A DNA stretch of 64,000 nucleotides from Mycolicibacterium phlei (lineage in GTDB: Bacteria > Actinomycetota > Actinomycetes > Mycobacteriales > Mycobacteriaceae): assembly GCF_001583415.1 (NCBI RefSeq), contig NZ_CP014475.1, forward strand, positions 1,302,001 to 1,366,000, read 5' to 3'. Shown here piece after piece: positions 43,769 to 54,600 of this stretch; position 1 is the stretch's first letter, and each line of letters begins with the position of its first letter. Below the pieces are notes generated by a model. The model was given only the letters and a program-made list of their open reading frames with translations. It was not told the DNA's origin and searched no databases. The position numbers were made by a program, and so were the translations under genes.

Positions 43769-45346
43769 GTGCTGAGTCGACGGGTGCGACGGGCGGTCGC
43801 GGTGCTCGCGGCGGCCACGCTGGTGCTGTCCGGATGCGCCCGCGGGCAGACCGCCGCCCACCGCGACACCATCGACGTGCCCGCCGACCCGGCCGTCGTG
43901 CACACCCAGGCCGGATCGGTGCGCGGCAGCACCGCCATCGACCACCGCTACTTCGCCGGAATCCCTTATGCGGCACCGCCCGTCGGCCGGCTGCGGTGGC
44001 AGCCGCCGGCACCCGTCGAACCCTGGGAGGGGCTGCGCGACGCCACCGAACCCGGACCGCGCTGCATCCAGGACACCAGCATCGACCCCGACCCCAGGCC
44101 GACCAGCGAGGACTGCCTGACGCTGAACGTGTGGACCCCGCCGCCGTCGGACGAGCCGCGGCCGGTGCTGGTCTGGATCCACGGCGGCAGCTTCCTCAAC
44201 GGCAGCGGCGACATCTACGGCGCCCGCGGCCTGGCCAACCGCGGCATCGTCGTCGTCACCATCAACTACCGGCTCGGCGCGCTCGGGTTCCTGGCCCACC
44301 CCGCGCTCGGACCCGACGCCGGCAACTACGGGCTGGCCGACCAGCAGGCCGCACTGCGCTGGGTGCGCGACAACATCGCCGCGTTCGGCGGCGACCCGGA
44401 CCGGGTCACCATCGCGGGGGAGTCCGCGGGCGGCATGTCGGTGTGCGACCACCTCGTCGCCCCCGGATCGGCCGGTCTGTTCGCGCGGGCGATCATCCAG
44501 AGCGGGCTCTGCGCCGACCAGTACGACCTGCCCGCCGCGCAGCGGGCCAGCACCGAATACGTCGGCGCCACCGAGTGCCGCGACGCCCACCTCGTCGTCG
44601 ACTGCCTGCGCGCGCTGCCCGCCGCGGCGTTCGAGACGCCGCTGCTGTACGCGCGGTTCGGCACCGAGCGGCTCAGCGGGCCGGTGACCGGCACCCCCAC
44701 GCTGCCGGAGAACCCGGTCACCGCGATCGTCGCGGGCCGCGGCGCCGACGTACCGGTGATGGTCAACACCACCGCCGACGAGTTCAACCTGTTCGCCGCG
44801 CTGCAGTTCCTGCGCGGCAACTCACTCGACGACGCCAGCTACCCCGACCTGCTCGCCGAGGCGTACGGCCCGCACGCGCCCGCCGTCGCCGAGCGGTACC
44901 GGCCGCAGGACTACGGCGGCAGCGTCGCGCGGGCTTACTCGGCGGCGCTGACCGACAGCGACTTCGCGTGCGTGGCCGACCGCATCGCCGAGGCGTACGT
45001 CACGGCGGGCAGGCCGGTGTACGCCTCGGAGTTCGGCGACCGGGCCGCCCCCGCCCCGGAACCGCTGCTGCGGGCACCGTTTCCCGTCGGCGCCGCGCAC
45101 TCGCTGGAGTTGCGCTACCTGTTCGACGTCGGCGGGGCGCCGCCGCCGCAGCCGGCCCAGCGGCGGCTGGCGGCGCTGATGTCCGACTACTGGGCGCGGT
45201 TCGCCGACAGCGGCGATCCCGGCGAGGGCTGGCCGCAGCTGGGGGAGCGCGGCGAGTGGCTGTGGCTCGACCCGGCGGGCAACCGCCTCGTCACCGACTT
45301 CGCCGACAAGCACCGGTGCGCGTTCTGGGCCGGCCTGGCGCGCTGA
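43769..45346 (+). CDS. Lipoprotein carboxylesterase, type B
   Basis: 525 residues, GTG start. Signal peptide and lipobox: [15 protein letters not shown], so the enzyme is anchored outside the cell. Alpha/beta-hydrolase of the type B carboxylesterase family: [17 protein letters not shown] near the N-terminus, [10 protein letters not shown], oxyanion WIHGGSF, nucleophile [13 protein letters not shown]. Further acid and His residues follow ([18 protein letters not shown]). Hydrolyses carboxylic esters, perhaps lipids or xenobiotics. Divergent from P450 copy 2. Confidence 0.88.
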   Translation: MLSRRVRRAVAVLAAATLVLSGCARGQTAAHRDTIDVPADPAVVHTQAGSVRGSTAIDHRYFAGIPYAAPPVGRLRWQPPAPVEPWEGLRDATEPGPRCIQDTSIDPDPRPTSEDCLTLNVWTPPPSDEPRPVLVWIHGGSFLNGSGDIYGARGLANRGIVVVTINYRLGALGFLAHPALGPDAGNYGLADQQAALRWVRDNIAAFGGDPDRVTIAGESAGGMSVCDHLVAPGSAGLFARAIIQSGLCADQYDLPAAQRASTEYVGATECRDAHLVVDCLRALPAAAFETPLLYARFGTERLSGPVTGTPTLPENPVTAIVAGRGADVPVMVNTTADEFNLFAALQFLRGNSLDDASYPDLLAEAYGPHAPAVAERYRPQDYGGSVARAYSAALTDSDFACVADRIAEAYVTAGRPVYASEFGDRAAPAPEPLLRAPFPVGAAHSLELRYLFDVGGAPPPQPAQRRLAALMSDYWARFADSGDPGEGWPQLGERGEWLWLDPAGNRLVTDFADKHRCAFWAGLAR

Positions 45347-45374
45347 TCCGGCACTCGCGCAGAAGCCGGAAAGT

Positions 45375-45437
45375 CCGCGAGTTCTGCATGAGGGTCGTGA
45401 TTCGGGCTGGATCACAGCCCCTGCGTAGAAATCGCGG
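45375..45437. repeat. Dispersed palindromic element, copy B
   Basis: 63 bases: arms 45375-45401 and 45411-45437 (imperfect, with CCGCGA/TCGCGG ends and GTGAT/ATCAC inner ends). Its sequence parallels copy A at 15962-16024 (GAGTTCT, GGGTCGTGA-TCGGGC-GGAT, GTAGAA-TCGCGGA). Located after the esterase gene. Confidence 0.8.
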
Positions 45438-45548
45438 AACCGCAGGTCGGCGCGGTCGCGACGGGGCACCGTAACGGCCGGTAGAGTCGCCCGACGGCGC
45501 TGATGCCCGGGGCGGCGGGTTTCCGTGGCTCGAGACGGCGCCAGGGAT

Positions 45549-45577
45549 TTGGAGCACGCCGTTTTCTAGGGCATACT
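45549..45577 (+). promoter_or_regulatory. S10 operon promoter within a 486-base gap
   Basis: -35 TTGGAG (45549-45554) and -10 CATACT (45572-45577) with a 17-base spacer, preceded by GG. The start would be near 45584, leaving a 250-base leader to rpsJ. A weaker TATAAG (45706-45711) could be a second -10. Apart from the palindrome at 45375-45437 the gap 45347-45832 holds no gene. Confidence 0.55.
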
Positions 45578-45832
45578 GTTCGGGTTGCCTTGAGCCGGGC
45601 AGGTGCGGGATCGCACCGCGCGGCCGGGGCATCCGAACCGGCGCCCACCCGGGCGCATCCGGTGCCAACCTCGATCGTGACGAATTCTCGCCGCGAACGA
45701 GCGCGTATAAGGGCGACACGCCCGACCGCGGGTGCCGGTGGACCACAGACAGAAAAACAGCGGCGGCATGCAGTTGCGACTGCGCCGGTGAGAGCGGCCC
45801 GAACGGGCCCCGTATGAGTGAGGTAGGGAAGC

Positions 45833-46138
45833 GTGGCGGGACAGAAGATCCGCATCAGGCTCAAGGCCTACGACCACGAGGCCATCGACGCCTCGGCGCG
45901 CAAGATCGTGGAGACGGTCACCAGAACCGGCGCGAGTGTGGTCGGCCCTGTGCCGCTGCCGACCGAGAAGAACGTGTACTGCGTCATCCGGTCCCCGCAT
46001 AAGTACAAGGACTCGCGGGAGCACTTCGAGATGCGCACCCACAAGCGGTTGATCGACATCCTCGACCCGACGCCTAAGACCGTTGACGCCCTCATGCGCA
46101 TCGATCTGCCGGCCAGCGTCGACGTCAATATCCAATAG
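45833..46138 (+). CDS. rpsJ: 30S ribosomal protein S10
   Basis: 101 residues, GTG start. S10 binds in the 30S head and is also NusE, the partner of NusB in antitermination. Signature [24 protein letters not shown] and the long loop [24 protein letters not shown]. First gene of the S10 operon. RBS region GTAGGGAAGC lies just upstream, and 27 bases separate it from rplC. Confidence 0.98.
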
Positions 46139-46165
46139 GGCATCCGGTAGGAGATTCCAGAGCAG

Positions 46166-46819
46166 ATGGCTAGAAAAGGCATTCTGGGCACCAAGCTGGG
46201 CATGACGCAGGTGTTCGACGAGAACAACCGAGTCGTGCCGGTGACGGTCGTCAAGGCCGGGCCCAACGTGGTTACGCGGATCCGCACGCCTGAGCGTGAC
46301 GGCTACAGCGCAGTGCAGTTGGCGTACGGCGAGATCAACCCGCGCAAGGTGAAGAAGCCGCTCGCCGGCCAGTACGCCGCCGCGGGTGTCAACCCCCGCC
46401 GCCACCTCGCCGAGCTGCGGCTCGACGATGAGGCCGCCGCCGCCGAGTACGAGGTCGGCCAGGAGCTGACCGCCGACATCTTCACCGACGGCAGCTACGT
46501 CGACGTGACCGGCACCAGCAAGGGCAAGGGCTACGCGGGCACCATGAAGCGCCACGGCTTCCGTGGCCAGGGCGCCAGCCACGGCGCGCAGGCCGTGCAC
46601 CGCCGCCCGGGTTCGATCGGCGGCTGCGCCACCCCGGGTCGCGTGTTCAAGGGCACCCGCATGTCGGGCCGCATGGGCAACGACCGGGTGACCACGCAGA
46701 ACCTGAAGGTGCACAAGGTCGATGCCGAGAACGGCGTGCTGTTGATCAAGGGCGCGATCCCTGGCCGCAACGGCGGTCTGGTGATGGTCCGCACCGCAGT
46801 TAAGCGAGGCGAGAAGTAA
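46166..46819 (+). CDS. rplC: 50S ribosomal protein L3
   Basis: 217 residues. L3 organises 23S rRNA near the peptidyl transferase centre. Starts [19 protein letters not shown]; the extended loop includes [23 protein letters not shown] (linezolid-relevant loop region) and [18 protein letters not shown] follows AGGAGATTCCAGAGC. Its TAA overlaps the rplD ATG (TAATG). Confidence 0.98.
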   Translation: MARKGILGTKLGMTQVFDENNRVVPVTVVKAGPNVVTRIRTPERDGYSAVQLAYGEINPRKVKKPLAGQYAAAGVNPRRHLAELRLDDEAAAAEYEVGQELTADIFTDGSYVDVTGTSKGKGYAGTMKRHGFRGQGASHGAQAVHRRPGSIGGCATPGRVFKGTRMSGRMGNDRVTTQNLKVHKVDAENGVLLIKGAIPGRNGGLVMVRTAVKRGEK

Positions 46820-47472
46820 TGGCTCTGAAGATTGATGTCCACACCCCGGCGGGTAAGAAGGACGGCTCCGTGGAGCTGCCCGCCGAGCTGTTCGACGTCG
46901 AGGCGAACATCGCGCTGATGCATCAGGTGGTGACGGCTCAGCTGGCCGCCGCGCGTCAGGGCACGCATTCGACCAAGACCCGCGGTGAGGTCTCCGGCGG
47001 CGGCAAGAAGCCGTACCGGCAGAAGGGCACCGGCCGGGCCCGCCAGGGTTCGACCCGGGCGCCGCAGTTCACCGGCGGTGGCACCGTGCACGGCCCGAAG
47101 CCGCGCGACTACAGCGAGCGCACCCCCAAGAAGATGATCCGCGCCGCGCTGCGCGGGGCGCTGTCGGACCGGGCGCGCAATGGCCGCATCCACGCGGTCA
47201 CCGAGCTGGTCGAGGGTCAGACCCCGTCGACCAAGAGCGCCAAGGCGTTCCTGTCGACGCTGACCGACCGGCCCAAGGTGCTGGTCGTCATCGGCCGCGC
47301 CGACGAGACCGGTGCCAAGAGCGTGCGCAACCTGCCCGGTGTGCACGTGATCGCCCCGGACCAGCTCAACACCTACGACGTCCTCAAGGCCGACGACGTG
47401 GTGTTCAGCGTGGAGGCCCTCAACAGCTACATCGAGGCCAACACCCAGACCGCCGAGGAGGTTTCGGCCTGA
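46819..47472 (+). CDS. rplD: 50S ribosomal protein L4
   Basis: 217 residues. L4 has a globular domain and a loop reaching the exit tunnel ([22 protein letters not shown]), where macrolide-resistance changes are known; this copy shows no obvious deviation. C-terminal region [28 protein letters not shown]. Coupled to rplW through TGATG. Confidence 0.98.
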   Translation: MALKIDVHTPAGKKDGSVELPAELFDVEANIALMHQVVTAQLAAARQGTHSTKTRGEVSGGGKKPYRQKGTGRARQGSTRAPQFTGGGTVHGPKPRDYSERTPKKMIRAALRGALSDRARNGRIHAVTELVEGQTPSTKSAKAFLSTLTDRPKVLVVIGRADETGAKSVRNLPGVHVIAPDQLNTYDVLKADDVVFSVEALNSYIEANTQTAEEVSA

Positions 47473-47774
47473 TGGCAACCGTGACTGACCCCCGCGACAT
47501 CATTTTGGCTCCGGTCATCTCGGAGAAGTCCTACGGACTGATCGAGGAGAACCAGTACACGTTCATCGTTCACCCGGACTCGAACAAGACGCAGATCAAG
47601 ATCGCCATCGAGAAGATCTTCGGCGTCAAGGTCGATTCGGTGAACACCGCCAACCGGCAGGGCAAGCGCAAGCGCACCCGGACCGGCTTCGGTAAGCGCA
47701 AGAGCACCAAGCGCGCGATTGTCACGCTGGCCGAAGGCAGCAAGCCCATCGACCTGTTCGGAGCGCCGGCCTAA
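47472..47774 (+). CDS. rplW: 50S ribosomal protein L23
   Basis: 100 residues. L23 sits at the tunnel exit and docks trigger factor and SRP. Motifs [23 protein letters not shown] and a basic loop [22 protein letters not shown]. Twenty-five bases separate it from rplB. Confidence 0.98.
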   Translation: MATVTDPRDIILAPVISEKSYGLIEENQYTFIVHPDSNKTQIKIAIEKIFGVKVDSVNTANRQGKRKRTRTGFGKRKSTKRAIVTLAEGSKPIDLFGAPA

Positions 47775-47799
47775 GCCGGCAGAGGGAACTTAGAGAATC

Positions 47800-48636
47800 A
47801 TGGCTATTCGCAAGTACAAGCCGACGACCCCGGGTCGTCGCGGTGCCAGCGTCTCCGATTTCGCTGAGATCACCCGCGATCATCCGGAGAAGTCGCTGGT
47901 TCGCCCGCTGCACGGCAAGGGTGGGCGAAATGCCCACGGCCGCATCACCACCCGTCACAAGGGTGGTGGCCACAAGCGCGCTTACCGGATCATCGACTTC
48001 CGTCGCCACGACAAGGACGGCGTCAACGCCAAGGTCGCGCACATCGAGTACGACCCGAACCGCACCGCGAACATCGCGCTGCTGCACTACCTGGACGGCG
48101 AGAAGCGCTACATCATCGCGCCGCAGGGTCTCAAGCAGGGCGACATCGTGGAGTCCGGCGCCAACGCCGACATCAAGCCGGGTAACAACCTGCCGCTGCG
48201 CAACATCCCGGCCGGCACGCTGATCCACGCGGTGGAGCTGCGTCCGGGCGGCGGCGCCAAGCTCGCCCGCTCCGCGGGTGCGAGCATCCAGCTGCTGGGC
48301 AAGGAGGGCACCTACGCCTCGCTGCGTATGCCCTCCGGTGAGATCCGCCGCGTCGACGTGCGCTGCCGCGCCACCGTCGGCGAGGTCGGCAACGCCGAGC
48401 AGGCCAACATCAACTGGGGTAAGGCCGGCCGTATGCGGTGGAAGGGCAAGCGCCCCACCGTCCGTGGTGTCGTGATGAACCCGGTCGACCACCCGCACGG
48501 CGGTGGTGAGGGTAAGACCTCCGGTGGCCGCCACCCGGTGAGCCCCTGGGGTAAGCCCGAGGGCCGCACTCGTAAGCCGAACAAAGCGAGCAACAAGCTC
48601 ATCGTCCGCCGCCGGCGCACCGGCAAGAAGCGCTAG
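47800..48636 (+). CDS. rplB: 50S ribosomal protein L2
   Basis: 278 residues. L2 is a core 23S rRNA-binding protein needed for subunit joining and peptidyl transfer. [21 protein letters not shown] at the start; the conserved end [27 protein letters not shown] carries the functionally important His. ATG 25 bases after rplW with AGAGGGAAC. Confidence 0.98.
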   Translation: MAIRKYKPTTPGRRGASVSDFAEITRDHPEKSLVRPLHGKGGRNAHGRITTRHKGGGHKRAYRIIDFRRHDKDGVNAKVAHIEYDPNRTANIALLHYLDGEKRYIIAPQGLKQGDIVESGANADIKPGNNLPLRNIPAGTLIHAVELRPGGGAKLARSAGASIQLLGKEGTYASLRMPSGEIRRVDVRCRATVGEVGNAEQANINWGKAGRMRWKGKRPTVRGVVMNPVDHPHGGGEGKTSGGRHPVSPWGKPEGRTRKPNKASNKLIVRRRRTGKKR

Positions 48637-48654
48637 GCCGGAAAGGAAGCAACG

Positions 48655-48932
48655 ATGCCACGCAGCCTTAAGAAGGGTCCGTTCGTCGACGACCATCTGC
48701 TCAAGAAGGTCGACGCCCAGAACGAGAAGGGCACCAAGCAGGTCATCAAGACCTGGTCGCGTCGGTCCACCATCATCCCCGACTTCATCGGGCACACCTT
48801 TGCGGTTCACGACGGCCGCAAGCACGTCCCGGTGTTCGTCACCGAGGCGATGGTCGGGCACAAGCTCGGCGAGTTCGCGCCGACCCGCACTTTCAAGGGT
48901 CATATCAAGGACGACCGGAAGGCTAAGCGCCG

Positions 48933-48936
<4 letters not shown>
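48655..48936 (+). CDS. rpsS: 30S ribosomal protein S19
   Basis: 93 residues. S19 lies in the 30S head beside S13 and contacts tRNA. Signature [57 protein letters not shown]. Overlaps rplV by four bases (GTGA). Confidence 0.98.
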
Positions 48937-50278
<1,342 letters not shown>

Positions 50279-50281
50279 ATC

Positions 50282-50698
50282 ATGCTGATTCCCCGCAAGG
50301 TCAAACACCGCAAGCAGCACCACCCCAAGCAGCGTGGTATCGCCAGCGGCGGCACCTCGGTCGCGTTCGGTGACTACGGCATCCAGGCTCTGGAGCACGC
50401 CTACATCACCAACCGCCAGATCGAGTCCGCGCGTATCGCGATCAACCGGCACATCAAGCGTGGCGGCAAGGTGTGGATCAACATCTTCCCGGACCGTCCG
50501 CTGACCAAGAAGCCCGCCGAGACCCGTATGGGTTCGGGTAAGGGCTCGCCGGAGTGGTGGGTCGCCAACGTCAAGCCTGGCCGTGTGTTGTTCGAGCTGA
50601 GCTACCCCAATGAGGAGATCGCCCGGGCCGCACTGACCCGCGCGATCCACAAGCTGCCGATCAAGGCACGCATCGTTACCCGAGAGGAGCACTTCTGA
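50282..50698 (+). CDS. rplP: 50S ribosomal protein L16
   Basis: 138 residues. L16 positions A-site tRNA in the 50S subunit. [51 protein letters not shown] three bases after the rpsC stop. TGATG coupling to rpmC. Confidence 0.98.
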   Translation: MLIPRKVKHRKQHHPKQRGIASGGTSVAFGDYGIQALEHAYITNRQIESARIAINRHIKRGGKVWINIFPDRPLTKKPAETRMGSGKGSPEWWVANVKPGRVLFELSYPNEEIARAALTRAIHKLPIKARIVTREEHF

Positions 50699-50931
50699 TG
50701 GCAGTCGGAGTGACACCGGGCGAACTGCGCGAGCTGACCGACGAAGAACTGAAGGACAAGCTGCGCGAGTCGAAGGAAGAGCTGTTCAACCTGCGCTTCC
50801 AGATGGCCACCGGGCAGCTGTCCAACAACCGCCGTCTGCGGACGGTGCGTCAGGAAATCGCGCGGGTGTACACCATCCTGCGTGAACGAGAGCTGGGTCT
50901 GGCCTCCGGACCCGTTGGTGAGGATTCGTAA
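50698..50931 (+). CDS. rpmC: 50S ribosomal protein L29
   Basis: 77 residues. L29 lies at the tunnel exit next to L23. [46 protein letters not shown] is the typical helical hairpin. Coupled to rplP (TGATG) and rpsQ (TAATG). Confidence 0.97.
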   Translation: MAVGVTPGELRELTDEELKDKLRESKEELFNLRFQMATGQLSNNRRLRTVRQEIARVYTILRERELGLASGPVGEDS

Positions 50932-51236
50932 TGGCAGACACCGCAACGGGCAAGGGGCCCAAGCACACCCCGCGTAAGGAGAAGCCGCGCGGCCGCCGCA
51001 AGACCGCGATCGGTTACGTGGTCAGCGACAAGATGCAGAAGACGATCGTGGTCGAGCTCGAGGACCGCAAGATGCATCCGCTGTACGGCAAGATCATCCG
51101 GACGACCAAGAAGGTCAAGGCCCACGACGAGAACGACATCGCCGGCGTCGGCGACCGCGTCTCGCTGATGGAGACCCGGCCGCTGTCGGCCACCAAGCGC
51201 TGGCGTCTCGTGGAGATCCTCGAGAAGGCCAAGTAA
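50931..51236 (+). CDS. rpsQ: 30S ribosomal protein S17
   Basis: 101 residues. S17 binds 16S helix 11 and helps early assembly. The N-terminal 20 residues ([21 protein letters not shown]) are an actinobacterial extension; the core is [37 protein letters not shown]. Last gene of this transcript; the spc genes (rplN onward) do not follow, because a terminator lies 15 bases later. Confidence 0.98.
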   Translation: MADTATGKGPKHTPRKEKPRGRRKTAIGYVVSDKMQKTIVVELEDRKMHPLYGKIIRTTKKVKAHDENDIAGVGDRVSLMETRPLSATKRWRLVEILEKAK

Positions 51237-51250
51237 GAAGCGCCGCACAA

Positions 51251-51281
51251 CGCCCCCGCACACCGGTGCGGGGGCGTTTTT
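51251..51281 (+). terminator. Rho-independent terminator of S10 operon
   Basis: CGCCCCCGCAC (51251-51261) pairs with GTGCGGGGGCG (51266-51276), 11 base pairs with a 4-base loop, followed by TTTTT (51277-51281). This is the clearest classical terminator in the window. Confidence 0.92.
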
Positions 51282-51357
51282 GCATTGTGCCCCGCGGTAA
51301 TTGCCGCGTCCGTCACTTTTGGCCTGTTTCAAAGTATGAACGATTAACCTCGGGGGT

Positions 51358-53154
51358 ATGGAGGAGTTGTGGCGCGCGCGTAGATCGGCCTTGGCGGCCG
51401 GAGTCACCTGTATTGGAATACTGCTCGCCGCAACAACCTTCACGCCTGCCTCCGCGCAACCCGACGAGCCGGACGAGGCTCCCGAGACCTCGGTGCTGAG
51501 TTTGCCAGCACTGGGCAACGACCCCGACATCTCGCTGTACGGCCTGGGTCGGCTACTGGTTGCAGGTCGACCGCGGCTTCATCCTCGGCGACGCGCTGTC
51601 GCGGGTGTCGGCGGCGCAGGCCGTGCTGTTCAGCCGCGACCCGCACCTGGCCGCGATCGGCTTCATCTTCACCCCGCTGACGGCGTTGCTGCAGATACCC
51701 GCGGTGCTGCTCAGCCCGCTGTGGCCGGTGCTGACCGAACGCGCCTTCGCCGGCTCGATCGTGTCCGCCCTGTTCATGGCCGGCTGTGCGCTGCAGGTGA
51801 TGAGCATGGGCACCGACCGCGGCCTGCCCCGCGGCTACCTCCTCGCGATCACCGCGCTGTTCGCCCTGAACCCGATGATCGTCTTCTACGGCTCCAACGG
51901 GATGAGCGAGGCGCCGTTTTTGTTCTTCATCACCTGGGCGGTGCGCCGGCTGATGATGTGGATGGTCAACGACGACGTACACCACCTGATCGCCGCCGGC
52001 GGTGTGGCGATGGCGATGTCGTATCTGACCCGGTATGACGCCGCGGCCTGTATCGCCGCCGCGGGCGTCATCGTCTTCACCACCACCTACCTGCGGGCCC
52101 GGCCCGCCCCGCGGTTCCGCCGCGCGCTGCTGGACCTGATCCTGGTCAGCGCGCCCGGGTGCGCGTCGTTCGTCGGCTGGGCGATCGCCAGCTGGATGAT
52201 CACCGGAGAACCGTTCGCGCAGTTCACCTCCCAGTACGGCAACTCGGCGATCCTGAAGCAGTCCGGCGCGCCGACAGCCGACTTCACCTCGGGGGTGGCG
52301 TTCGCGGCGACGTGCGTGACGCTGATGGCGCCGACGCTGATCCCGCTGCTGGCGTGGGCCGGGGTGGCGCGATTCCGCAGGCCCTTCTGGACGGTGCTGA
52401 TCATCCCGGTCGCGCTGTTCGGCGGGGTGCTGGCCTTCCAGACGCTCAGCTACGCGACCGGGTCGACGTTTCCGTTCCTGCGGTTCTACATCGCGGCGAT
52501 CCCGTTCGCGGCGTGCCTGGCGATGCTGGCGGTACCCGAGGGGAGTACGCGCCCGCCAAGCGGCCCGGCCGGTACGCGCCCACCCCGCCGGCACAGCCGC
52601 CGAAACGCCGGGGCTGGCCCGCCTATCTGCCGGTGGCGCTGGTGTTCGCGGTGACCGCGCCGTCCACCGCGTGGGGGATGACCCAGCTCGACTACGCGCC
52701 GCAGGAGTACGCGTTGGCGCAGGTGCTGCACCCCGACCCCGACGACCCCTCCGACCGCGCCGCCCTGGAACGCCGGGTGGCCGCGACGTTCTCCACCGAG
52801 CGCAGGATCGCGCGCTACCTCGAGGAGCTCGACCTGCCGGAGAGCTCGGTGATCACCGACACCGTCTACGGGTTCGGCGTGGTGGCCGCCTCGACGAAGC
52901 CGAAAACCTTTGTGGTGCCCTCGGATCCGGACTTCACCCAGAAGCTCAACGACCCGGTCGGCGAAGGCGTCAAGTATCTGCTCGCGGTGCCGCCGACCGG
53001 CCGCGGCATCTCCGATGCGCTCAACGTGCGCTACCCGACGCTCTACGACAACGGCGCCGAGATCGCGACGCTGGAGATGGAGATCCCCAACGACGGGGAC
53101 AGCCAGCCGGACTGGCGGCTCTACCGGGTCAACGAACCGACGCCGGCCGGTTAG
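51358..53154 (+). pseudogene. Polytopic membrane protein, GT-C-like, broken by two compensating frameshifts
   Basis: One gene of about 598 codons read in three pieces. Piece 1 (51358 to about 51543) has the N-terminal anchor GVTCIGILLAATTFTPASAQ and ends DPDISLYG. Piece 2 (about 51544-52540, shifted +1) carries about nine membrane helices (YWLQVDRGFILGDALSR, MIVFYGSNGMSEAPFLFFITW). Piece 3 (about 52541-53154, back in the original frame) is a soluble C-terminal domain (TDTVYGFGVVAASTKPKTF). The first shift is explained by one extra C at 51543-51544, and the second by one missing G in the GGGG run at 52540-52543. The topology resembles mycobacterial GT-C/ArnT-like membrane glycosyltransferases; substrate unknown. 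Sequencing error is as likely as a real lesion. Confidence 0.7.
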
Positions 53155-53837
53155 ATCTTGGCGGCGATGCCGTCGAGCAGGTGGCCGACGGCGTCGTGCA
53201 GGTCGGTCAGCGGATCGGTGCCGACGGGGTCGAACGCGCCGGCGTCCAGCGCGGCGGCCAGCGCCGGGAAGCGATCCCGGTCCAGGAGGCGCCGCAGCAG
53301 CGCCGGATACTCCGGCCAGTCCAGCCGGCCCGCCTCGAGGTGCAGGGCGGCCGCGCCGCGCACCAGGTGCAGCAGCGCCGTCACCGCCGCGAGCTTGTCC
53401 CGCTCGGTCAGCGGGGTGTCGCGCAGCGCGGTCAGGGCGGCGTCCAGCCACGCCAGCTGTCCCGGATCCGCGGGCGGGCCGGCCACGGCGGTCTGCAGGA
53501 TCCATGGATGCCGGTGGTAGACCTGCCACAACGCGGACGCCCAATGACGCAGGCTGCCAGCCCAATCCGTGGTATCCACCGGCGGAGGCTCACCCGCGGC
53601 GGCGGCGACCATGAACGTCACCAGTTCGTCCTTGTTGGCGACGTGTCGGTACAGCGACATCGTGCCGCAGCCGAGGCGCTCGGCCAGCCGCGCCATCGAC
53701 AGCGCGGCCAGCCCGTCGGTGTCGGCCAGCTCGACGGCCGCGGCCACGATGCGCTCACGGGTCAGCCCGGCGCCGCGGCGGCGGGCCGACGGCCGGCGCC
53801 AGAGGATCTCCAGCGCGCGGGGCAGGGGCTCGGTCAT
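53151..53837 (-). CDS. TetR-family regulator with two operator palindromes
   Basis: 228 residues. Helix-turn-helix: LTRERIVAAAVELADTDGLAALSMARLAERLGCGTMSLYRHVANKDELVTFM. C-terminal TetR_C domain fits the TetR_C_11 type (AAVTALLHLVRGAAALHLEA). ATG at 53837. The stop (TAA) overlaps the stop of the convergent membrane protein gene. Divergent from the DUF2306 gene; two palindromes in the gap are probable binding sites for this protein. Confidence 0.85.
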   Translation of the reverse strand: MTEPLPRALEILWRRPSARRRGAGLTRERIVAAAVELADTDGLAALSMARLAERLGCGTMSLYRHVANKDELVTFMVAAAAGEPPPVDTTDWAGSLRHWASALWQVYHRHPWILQTAVAGPPADPGQLAWLDAALTALRDTPLTERDKLAAVTALLHLVRGAAALHLEAGRLDWPEYPALLRRLLDRDRFPALAAALDAGAFDPVGTDPLTDLHDAVGHLLDGIAAKI

Positions 53838-53870
53838 CGGTGCCGAGCCTAACGGACTGTTCAACCATGT

Positions 53871-53905
53871 GCGTATGACGTACGCTTTATGCGTATGACA
53901 TACGC
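53871..53905. promoter_or_regulatory. Double palindrome GCGTATGAC(G/A)TACGC before DUF2306 gene
   Basis: Two 15-base palindromes, 53871-53885 and 53891-53905, 20 bases apart (two helical turns), differing in one centre base. Arms GCGTA and TACGC are exact complements. TACGCT (53881-53886) within the first site is a possible -10 box. The second site covers the start codon of the next gene. Confidence 0.75.
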
Positions 53906-54557
53906 ATACCGGTTCGGTCTGCCGATCGTCGTGCTGGCATTCCTCGTGTACTCGCTGCCGCCGTATCTTGTCGGCGACACCCGGGTGCCCGCCACCTTCG
54001 GCCTGCACCACCCGCTGCTGCTCGGCCACGTGGCGCTCGGCACCGTCGCGCTCGTCGCCGGCGTCGCGCAGGTCTGGCCCCGGCCGCGCCTGCGGCACCC
54101 CGCGCGGCACCGGCTCGTCGGACGCCTCTACGTCGTGGCGACCGTGCCGTCCGCGCTGTTCGCGGCGGTGATCGGCGCCCTGACCCCGTTCGGGCCGTTG
54201 CTGGCGGTCAGCAACACCGTGCTCGGGGTGCTGTGGCTGGGGTTCACCGTCGGCGGCTACCTCGCGGCCCGCGCCGGGCGCTACGCCACCCACCGCAGGC
54301 GCATGCTGCTCAGCGTCACGCTGGCGTTGTCGGTGATCACCAACAGGCTGTGGGCGCCGGTGCTGTTCCTCATCTGTGACCCGTTGCGGACCAGCGTCTT
54401 TGGCGGCGACGACGAGCGCTATCTCTGGTTCACCGCCGGGGTGGCCGGCTGGCTGGGCTGGGTGCTGCCGCTGGCCGCCGTCGGGTGGTGGCTGCACCGG
54501 CGGCCGGCCGTTGCGGCGACGTCAATTCCCACGGTCTCCGAGGTGCCCCGCGTGTAG
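53895..54557 (+). CDS. DUF2306-family membrane protein
   Basis: 220 residues with seven or eight hydrophobic segments (VVLAFLVYSLPPYLVG, LLLGHVALGTVALVAGVAQV, LYVVATVPSALFAAVIGAL, TVLGVLWLGFTVGGYLAA, MLLSVTLALSVITNRLW, WFTAGVAGWLGWVLPLAAVGWWL). The HP-x-RHR-x-GR and RRM stretches are DUF2306-like. Function unknown; some relatives are predicted redox or stress membrane proteins. ATG at 53895 is preferred (eight bases after the possible -10 box); ATG at 53889 adds two residues. Probably controlled by the divergent TetR. Confidence 0.75.
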   Translation: MTYAYRFGLPIVVLAFLVYSLPPYLVGDTRVPATFGLHHPLLLGHVALGTVALVAGVAQVWPRPRLRHPARHRLVGRLYVVATVPSALFAAVIGALTPFGPLLAVSNTVLGVLWLGFTVGGYLAARAGRYATHRRRMLLSVTLALSVITNRLWAPVLFLICDPLRTSVFGGDDERYLWFTAGVAGWLGWVLPLAAVGWWLHRRPAVAATSIPTVSEVPRV

Positions 54558-54600
54558 ATTTGCAGGGCGAACACCGGTGCACGGCGGAACGAGGGTGCGG

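Noticed and set aside
42407..44590. Open reading frame reaching far upstream of P450 copy 2
   Set aside because: The extra 300 codons run antisense to the lipoprotein esterase and have the Gly/Ala/Arg-rich composition of a shadow frame; the P450 start at 43657 has the family N-terminus.
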